From UBA8437 sp003445035 (GTDB lineage: Bacteria; Planctomycetota; Planctomycetia; Planctomycetales; Planctomycetaceae): 10,270 bases of DNA. The notes below the pieces were generated by a model. It was not told the origin of the DNA. It saw only the letters and a program-made list of their open reading frames with translations, and made no database searches. The position numbers and the translations under genes were made by a program. Each line of letters opens with the position of its first letter. Within the stretch, counting starts at the first letter, position 1. Below are positions 7,801 through 10,270 of the stretch, piece after piece. The DNA lies in assembly GCA_937901285.1 (NCBI GenBank), contig CALCHI010000017.1:1-10270 (forward strand), given 5' to 3'.

Positions 7801-8295
7801 GAGTTGAAAGATGCCGCGAATGGCCCGCTGTGCCCGATCGACGGTGTACCCTTCGATACTCTCTCCGCAAAGTGCTATGAACACCACCAGGGCCGCGGTG
7901 ACCGGTTCACGGAGCAGGATGGCCGCCAGGCAGGCGATTGTCAGAGCGAGGTCGGCACCGATCCGGCCGGCGAACAGGCCTTCGAGCGTCTGGAACAGGA
8001 TCCGGGAGCCGCCGAGAACCGCGGCGAGCAGCGCCAGGCGGAAGCCGAACAGAACCTGGAATTCGGCCCAGTCGGTCACACCGGCCGCAGCGATCGAGCC
8101 GGCCAGCAGGTCACCGCCCAGCAGCAGGCCGACGATGGCCGTCAGCAGGTAGATCGGCGCCGAGCGGTAGTGGAAACCCATCTCTTCGGATGGCACGGTG
8201 CCGACCGAAGAGGCGTCGTCCTGCAGGAATTCCCGCGCCGACTCGGGGACGTAATGCATGGGGCTCGCGCGTCCTGGACCACGTGTGGCCTCCAT
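4870..8295 (-). CDS. P1B-type heavy-metal ATPase fused to an HflK-like SPFH domain
   Basis: 1141 residues, first gene of the operon. Residues 1-45 are polar with no CxxC metal-binding domain. Eight predicted membrane helices lie at about 46-66, 82-100, 112-128, 131-147, 283-305, 312-336, 636-656 and 659-684. ATPase marks are TGES (219-222, actuator), CPCPLILATP (324-333, transmembrane metal site), DKTGT (368-372, phosphorylated Asp368), SEHV (407-410, normally SEHP), GDGVNDAP (578-585) and HECSSLAVMLNALRL (667-681). After a linker (about 685-720) there is a ninth helix (about 723-742) and an SPFH domain (743-955). The latter has LVTGDEVLVELTAVVEYRI (840-858), VHPPRQVVAAYRQV (935-948) and coiled coil 945-975. 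An Ala-rich insert (about 976-1065) precedes an HflK-like end (HLYFQAIDEAL, 1070-1080). The frame is continuous with no stop or shift at the junction, and both halves are intact, so this is a real fusion as read. Family knowledge predicts ATP-driven export of a soft or transition metal; the ion cannot be named. GAGG 6 bases upstream supports ATG 8295; Met13 is the alternative. Confidence 0.92.
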   Translation of the reverse strand: MEATRGPGRASPMHYVPESAREFLQDDASSVGTVPSEEMGFHYRSAPIYLLTAIVGLLLGGDLLAGSIAAAGVTDWAEFQVLFGFRLALLAAVLGGSRILFQTLEGLFAGRIGADLALTIACLAAILLREPVTAALVVFIALCGESIEGYTVDRAQRAIRGIFQLCPRIAHRLVGDVETDVAVEELAVGDQVVVRPGERMPVDGRVHSGTSSVDQSALTGESLPIDKVAGDSVYSGTLNQFGALVINTERIGDQSTLGQVITLVAEATQRKAPLERTADRLARLFLPAVLGTALLTLVGWRFLGEAGTWESGYLPALAVLVVACPCPLILATPSAVMAAMAWLAREGVVVKGSEALERLARVDTFAFDKTGTLTRGEPTLGLVQPAPGSGLEPDELLRIAAAAERTSEHVLARLVVREAENRGMVVPTPESFSAEPGFGVTATLSSDRPGDEPRSVLVGNRRLLEQHDVEIDESAENVIGELISSGQTAIQIAIDGRWAGAIGVTDDPRTESADVLDQLKQNGIGQVVLLTGDRPEPAATVATGLPALDLVESEMLPAEKASWITAAEDEGRQVAMVGDGVNDAPALATATVGIALGGVGSDIAAEAGDLVLMGDPLRPLPGLFLLSKQLVRVIRQSIWLFAFGMNGLGILLGAIGLLTPAAAAIFHECSSLAVMLNALRLLWFQRWHETRWSALARSLGDTATRITETLSPSRLTFHALRHWQLGLKLVAASLLFAWCISGITVIPADENAVVARFGSWHKDLGSGWHWRWPEPLEVVHREKLFRIRALPIGFRHDPSGKSANESGVYVSPVEWNSRHDRTADDDGLALESSLLDESQLVTGDEVLVELTAVVEYRIGSSDNLRLYAFETAEPEQLLRAAAESAIREIAATASLADLMADRRGQLQTDCLDAVRIAVTPYRLGLEIVDLQLLDVHPPRQVVAAYRQVADALEERERLINEAEGYYARRLLAAAGARAISFLNSTVRTGDTPAATGHQLEISNWSLADPDTWRALLDGKMLSGESAATLDSARAAAADTRSKAHAQANRHNKLLAAGTQPPETRDISKLHLYFQAIDEALSGRTLTVLDPRATGRKHLMLTDPRTRGLPLLSPSLAPGDDEEQIVSPPRPATTDRETPDER
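4881..4893 (-). promoter_or_regulatory. Palindrome enclosing the hflC-like ribosome binding site
   Basis: CGGGAG-T-CTCCCG (plus strand) is a 13-base palindrome directly upstream of the hflC-like ATG (4880-4878). The minus-strand GGGAG (4888-4892) would be the ribosome binding site, 7 bases from the ATG. As RNA, a 4-pair CGGG/CCCG stem with a 5-base loop would partly mask it. The site lies inside the coding region of the fusion gene, so ribosomes finishing that gene would melt the stem. This suggests translational coupling. Confidence 0.45.
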
Positions 8296-8303
8296 GCACC
8301 ACC

Positions 8304-8324
8304 TCGGCGGTCCACGACCGCCGA
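8304..8324. promoter_or_regulatory. Perfect 21-bp dyad at the ribosome binding site of the ATPase-fusion gene
   Basis: The arms TCGGCGGTC (8304-8312) and GACCGCCGA (8316-8324) are perfect inverted repeats of 9 bp around CAC. On the minus strand the dyad ends at the GAGG ribosome binding site (8302-8305) and overlaps two of its bases, 8 bases before the ATG. It could be a repressor operator (DtxR-family operators are dyads of about this size) or an RNA hairpin that masks the ribosome binding site. The same sequence is not seen near the DtxR-family gene's own promoter. Confidence 0.5.
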
Positions 8325-8330
8325 CACCCC

Positions 8331-8360
8331 ATCCTAAACCCCGCAGGGGGAGGTTGCCAG
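8331..8360 (-). promoter_or_regulatory. Weak candidate promoter of the ATPase/SPFH operon
   Basis: On the minus strand CTGGCA (8360-8355) and TAGGAT (8336-8331) are separated by 18 bases, with four of six consensus matches each. The predicted start would fall near 8324, so the transcript would begin with the 21-base dyad. The match is weak. Confidence 0.28.
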
Positions 8361-8401
8361 ACGCGGTCTGGGTGGCGATGCCGCCGAGATGGGCTGTTCG
8401 C

Positions 8402-8407
8402 TACAAT
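8402..8407 (+). promoter_or_regulatory. Candidate -10 element for purB
   Basis: TACAAT matches the -10 consensus at five of six positions, but no acceptable -35 hexamer lies 16-18 bases upstream. If used, transcription would start near 8414. That leaves about 49 bases before ATG 8463 and excludes an ATG at 8415 as a ribosome-bound start. Confidence 0.25.
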
Positions 8408-8462
8408 CGAGGTGATGGGACGGGCCAAAGACGATGATTTCCCAAGCCGGGACGCTACGGAT

Positions 8463-9896
8463 ATGTCGGAATTCGAGAGTTACCAGAACCCATTGAACAC
8501 GCGGTATGCGTCGGCAGAGATGAGCCGAATCTGGTCGTCTCAGATCCGCCATGCGACCTGGCGACGGTTGTGGGTGGCGTTGGCCGAGTCGCAGCAGGAG
8601 CTGGGACTGGAGATCAGCGACGAGCAGTTGGCGTCGTTACGCGAAGCGACCGACGACATCGATTTCGAGGTGGTCGCCGGTTACGAACGCGACCTGCGGC
8701 ACGACGTGATGGCCCACGTGCATGCCTACGGTGACCGGTGCCCGGAGGCCCGCGGAATCATTCACCTGGGAGCCACCAGTTGCTTCGTCACCGACAACAC
8801 CGATCTGCTGCTGCTGGGCCAGGCCCTGGAACTGATCCGCGACCGATTGGTCGGCGTGATCCATCACCTGGCGGAGTTTGCCGCCGGCAACCGTGATCTG
8901 CCCTGCCTGGGATTCACTCACCTGCAGCCGGCCCAGCCGACGACCGTCGGCAAGCGAGCGACGCTTTGGTGCTATGACCTGGTGATGGACCTCGAGGAGC
9001 TCGAGCACCGTCTCGACGGCCTGCGACTGCGTGGCGTGAAGGGCACCACCGGCACACAGGCGTCATTCCTGTCGCTGTTCGACGGCGACCACGACAAGGT
9101 GTCTCGCCTGGAACAACTGGTGGCCGAAAAGATGGGCGACGGTCGCGTCTACCCGGTCACCGGACAGACCTACTCGAGAAAGATCGATGCCCAGGTGCTG
9201 GGAGTCCTCTCGGGCATCGGCATCTCGGCCCACAAGGCGGGCAACGACGTTCGCATTCTTCAGCACCGCAAGGAAGTCGAGGAGCCGTTCGGGAAGAAGC
9301 AGGTCGGTTCCTCGGCGATGGCCTACAAGCGAAATCCGATGCGGTCCGAACGGATGTGCAGTCTCGCGCGTTTCGCGATCTCTCTGCACGACAGCGCGGC
9401 TGACACGGCGGCGACCCAGTGGATGGAACGAACACTCGACGACAGTGCCAATCGCCGCCTGACGTTGCCACAGGCTTTCCTGGCCATCGACGCGGTGTTG
9501 ATTCTCTATCGCAACATCGTTGACGGCCTGGTGGTTTATCCCCAGGTGATTTCCCGGCGGTTGGGCGAGGAACTGCCGTTCATGGCGACCGAGGAGATCT
9601 TGATGGCGGGCGTGCGGGCCGGTGGCGACCGGCAGGAACTGCACGAGGCGATTCGTGTTCACAGCCAGGCGGCTGGCGAGGAGGTCAAGCAGCGGGGCGG
9701 CGAGAACGACCTGATCGCCCGGTTGCAGGGCGACCCGCTGTTTGCCGACATCGATCTCGAAGGCACGCTCGACGCCCGCCGGTTCACCGGTCGGGCGGCC
9801 GAGCAGGTGGACGAGTTCATCGGGGCGGTGATCGATCCGATCCGCGATCGGTATCCATCGGCCTTGCAGGCCGATGGCGGTGAAGTGACCGTCTAG
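8463..9896 (+). CDS. purB: Adenylosuccinate lyase
   Basis: 477 residues. The enzyme removes fumarate from SAICAR to give AICAR, and from adenylosuccinate to give AMP, in purine synthesis; it is a cytoplasmic homotetramer of the fumarase/aspartase superfamily. Visible marks are RHDVMAHVH (79-87), IIHLGATS (99-106), LGFTHLQPAQ (149-158, His153 the expected acid), RGVKGTTGTQASFL (190-203) and the signature GSSAMAYKRNPMRSER (282-297, catalytic Ser pair 283-284). The signature Pro of SSAMP is Ala here, a change I recall in other bacterial members. ERTLDDSANRR, ELPFMATEEI and the C-terminal FTGRA follow human ADSL closely, so this is the animal-like clade rather than the E. coli form. ATG 8463 is chosen because family members begin just before a YQNPLNTRYAS-like motif. 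An in-frame ATG at 8415 has GAGG only 2 bases away. The ribosome binding site at 8463 is weak (GGGA about 10 bases upstream). No other purine gene is adjacent. Confidence 0.95.
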   Translation: MSEFESYQNPLNTRYASAEMSRIWSSQIRHATWRRLWVALAESQQELGLEISDEQLASLREATDDIDFEVVAGYERDLRHDVMAHVHAYGDRCPEARGIIHLGATSCFVTDNTDLLLLGQALELIRDRLVGVIHHLAEFAAGNRDLPCLGFTHLQPAQPTTVGKRATLWCYDLVMDLEELEHRLDGLRLRGVKGTTGTQASFLSLFDGDHDKVSRLEQLVAEKMGDGRVYPVTGQTYSRKIDAQVLGVLSGIGISAHKAGNDVRILQHRKEVEEPFGKKQVGSSAMAYKRNPMRSERMCSLARFAISLHDSAADTAATQWMERTLDDSANRRLTLPQAFLAIDAVLILYRNIVDGLVVYPQVISRRLGEELPFMATEEILMAGVRAGGDRQELHEAIRVHSQAAGEEVKQRGGENDLIARLQGDPLFADIDLEGTLDARRFTGRAAEQVDEFIGAVIDPIRDRYPSALQADGGEVTV

Positions 9897-10270
9897 GGGT
9901 CGCCTGCTGGGTCGACCGGCGTGACCTGGACGGCGCAGACCTTGAACTCGGGGATCTTCCCATGAGGGTCAAGCGCGTCGTTGGTCAACGTGTTGGCGGA
10001 GGCCTCACGGAAGTGGAACGGAATGAATATCTCGCCGGGCTGGACCCCCTGGTCGGCCCGAGCGGCCAGTTCGATCGATCCGCGGCGACTGGTGATTCTC
10101 AGCCACTGACCGTCGTCGGCATCGAGTCGCTTCAGGTCGTCGGGGTGGATGGCAACAAACGCCTCGGGTTGAATCGCATTCAGTGCCTTGCTGCGGCGGG
10201 TCATGCTGCCGGTGTGCCAGTGTTCCAGCACGCGGCCGGTGTTGAGCACGAAGGGGGATTCGTCGTCGGG
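9893..10270 (-). CDS. C-terminal part of a formate-dehydrogenase-type molybdopterin oxidoreductase (5' end outside window)
   Basis: 125 residues are visible and the frame is open at the right edge. The pattern FVLNTGRVLEHWHTGSMTRR, then FVAIHPDDLKRL and IFIPFHFREASANTLTN with DPHGKIPEFKVCAVQV, is the C-terminal molybdopterin-dinucleotide-binding domain. It matches the alpha subunit of soluble formate dehydrogenases better than assimilatory nitrate reductase. Catalytic parts (Fe-S motifs, Cys/Sec ligand) lie outside the window, so formate as substrate is likely but not shown. A GTG at 10249 lies within the conserved LNTGR motif region and is not a start. The stop TAG (9895-9893) overlaps the purB stop on the palindrome CTAG. 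Confidence 0.85.
   Translation of the reverse strand, partial: PDDESPFVLNTGRVLEHWHTGSMTRRSKALNAIQPEAFVAIHPDDLKRLDADDGQWLRITSRRGSIELAARADQGVQPGEIFIPFHFREASANTLTNDALDPHGKIPEFKVCAVQVTPVDPAGDP

Noticed and set aside
5005..8337. Several long plus-strand open frames (5005-5865, 5908-6963, 6011-7147, 7069-8337)
   Set aside because: All are antisense to the ATPase/SPFH fusion, whose motifs prove the minus-strand frame. Their translations show no domain.
8337..8356. Imperfect inverted repeat AACCCC...GGGG-GA-GGTT as an iron/manganese box
   Set aside because: The arms pair well for only four bases and do not match a known DtxR, IdeR or MntR operator; it is weaker than the adjacent 21-bp dyad.
7938..8462. 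Upstream extension of the purB frame to 7938
   Set aside because: It would overlap the ATPase gene on the other strand, and the added residues have no resemblance to adenylosuccinate lyase. The family N-terminus starts at 8463.
1..10270. tRNA, rRNA, insertion sequences, attachment sites
   Set aside because: Both noncoding spacers longer than 30 bases (1936-2092 and 8296-8462) were read and contain none; the rest is coding.

Overview
The window is dense, GC-rich bacterial chromosome with no mobile element, RNA gene or CRISPR array. It carries eight protein-coding genes, two of them cut by the window edges. I infer a planctomycete or close relative. The grounds are a secreted protein that appears to join a HEAT-like degenerate repeat to a secretin-N-like region, a Gln-rich membrane protein of no recognised family, and the very high GC with long spurious antisense frames. 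This is pattern recognition, not a database result.

Layout, left to right. (1) 1-557 (+): C-terminal end of a Gln-rich protein with C-terminal membrane segments. It converges on (2) 562-1935 (-), an exported protein of unknown function, with a 4-base gap. (3) A 157-base divergent spacer holds a near-consensus sigma-70 promoter for (4) 2093-2758 (+), a DtxR/MntR-family metal-dependent repressor with a C-terminal FeoA/SH3-like domain. A GC-rich hairpin ends this gene and the facing operon. (5) 8295-2779 (-): a three-gene, translationally overlapping operon. First comes a 1141-residue fusion of a complete P1B-type heavy-metal ATPase to an HflK-like SPFH protein, then an HflC-like and an HflK-like SPFH protein. 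(6) A 167-base divergent spacer includes a perfect 9-bp-arm dyad against the ribosome binding site of the fusion gene. (7) 8463-9896 (+): adenylosuccinate lyase (purB) of the type closest to animal ADSL. (8) 10270-9893 (-): C-terminal end of a formate-dehydrogenase-type molybdopterin oxidoreductase, whose stop codon overlaps that of purB.

The centre of interest is the operon. Three SPFH (HflK/HflC-like) polypeptides are made together and one is covalently tied to a metal-transporting ATPase. Canonical P1B ATPases have eight membrane helices and cytoplasmic termini, and the SPFH part has its own preceding helix, so it should lie on the periplasmic side, as HflK/HflC do. A working model is an SPFH ring or cage in the membrane that encloses, positions or quality-controls a metal pump, perhaps together with FtsH (not in this window). 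The neighbouring DtxR-family gene is an obvious candidate regulator, but control of this operon by it is inference only.
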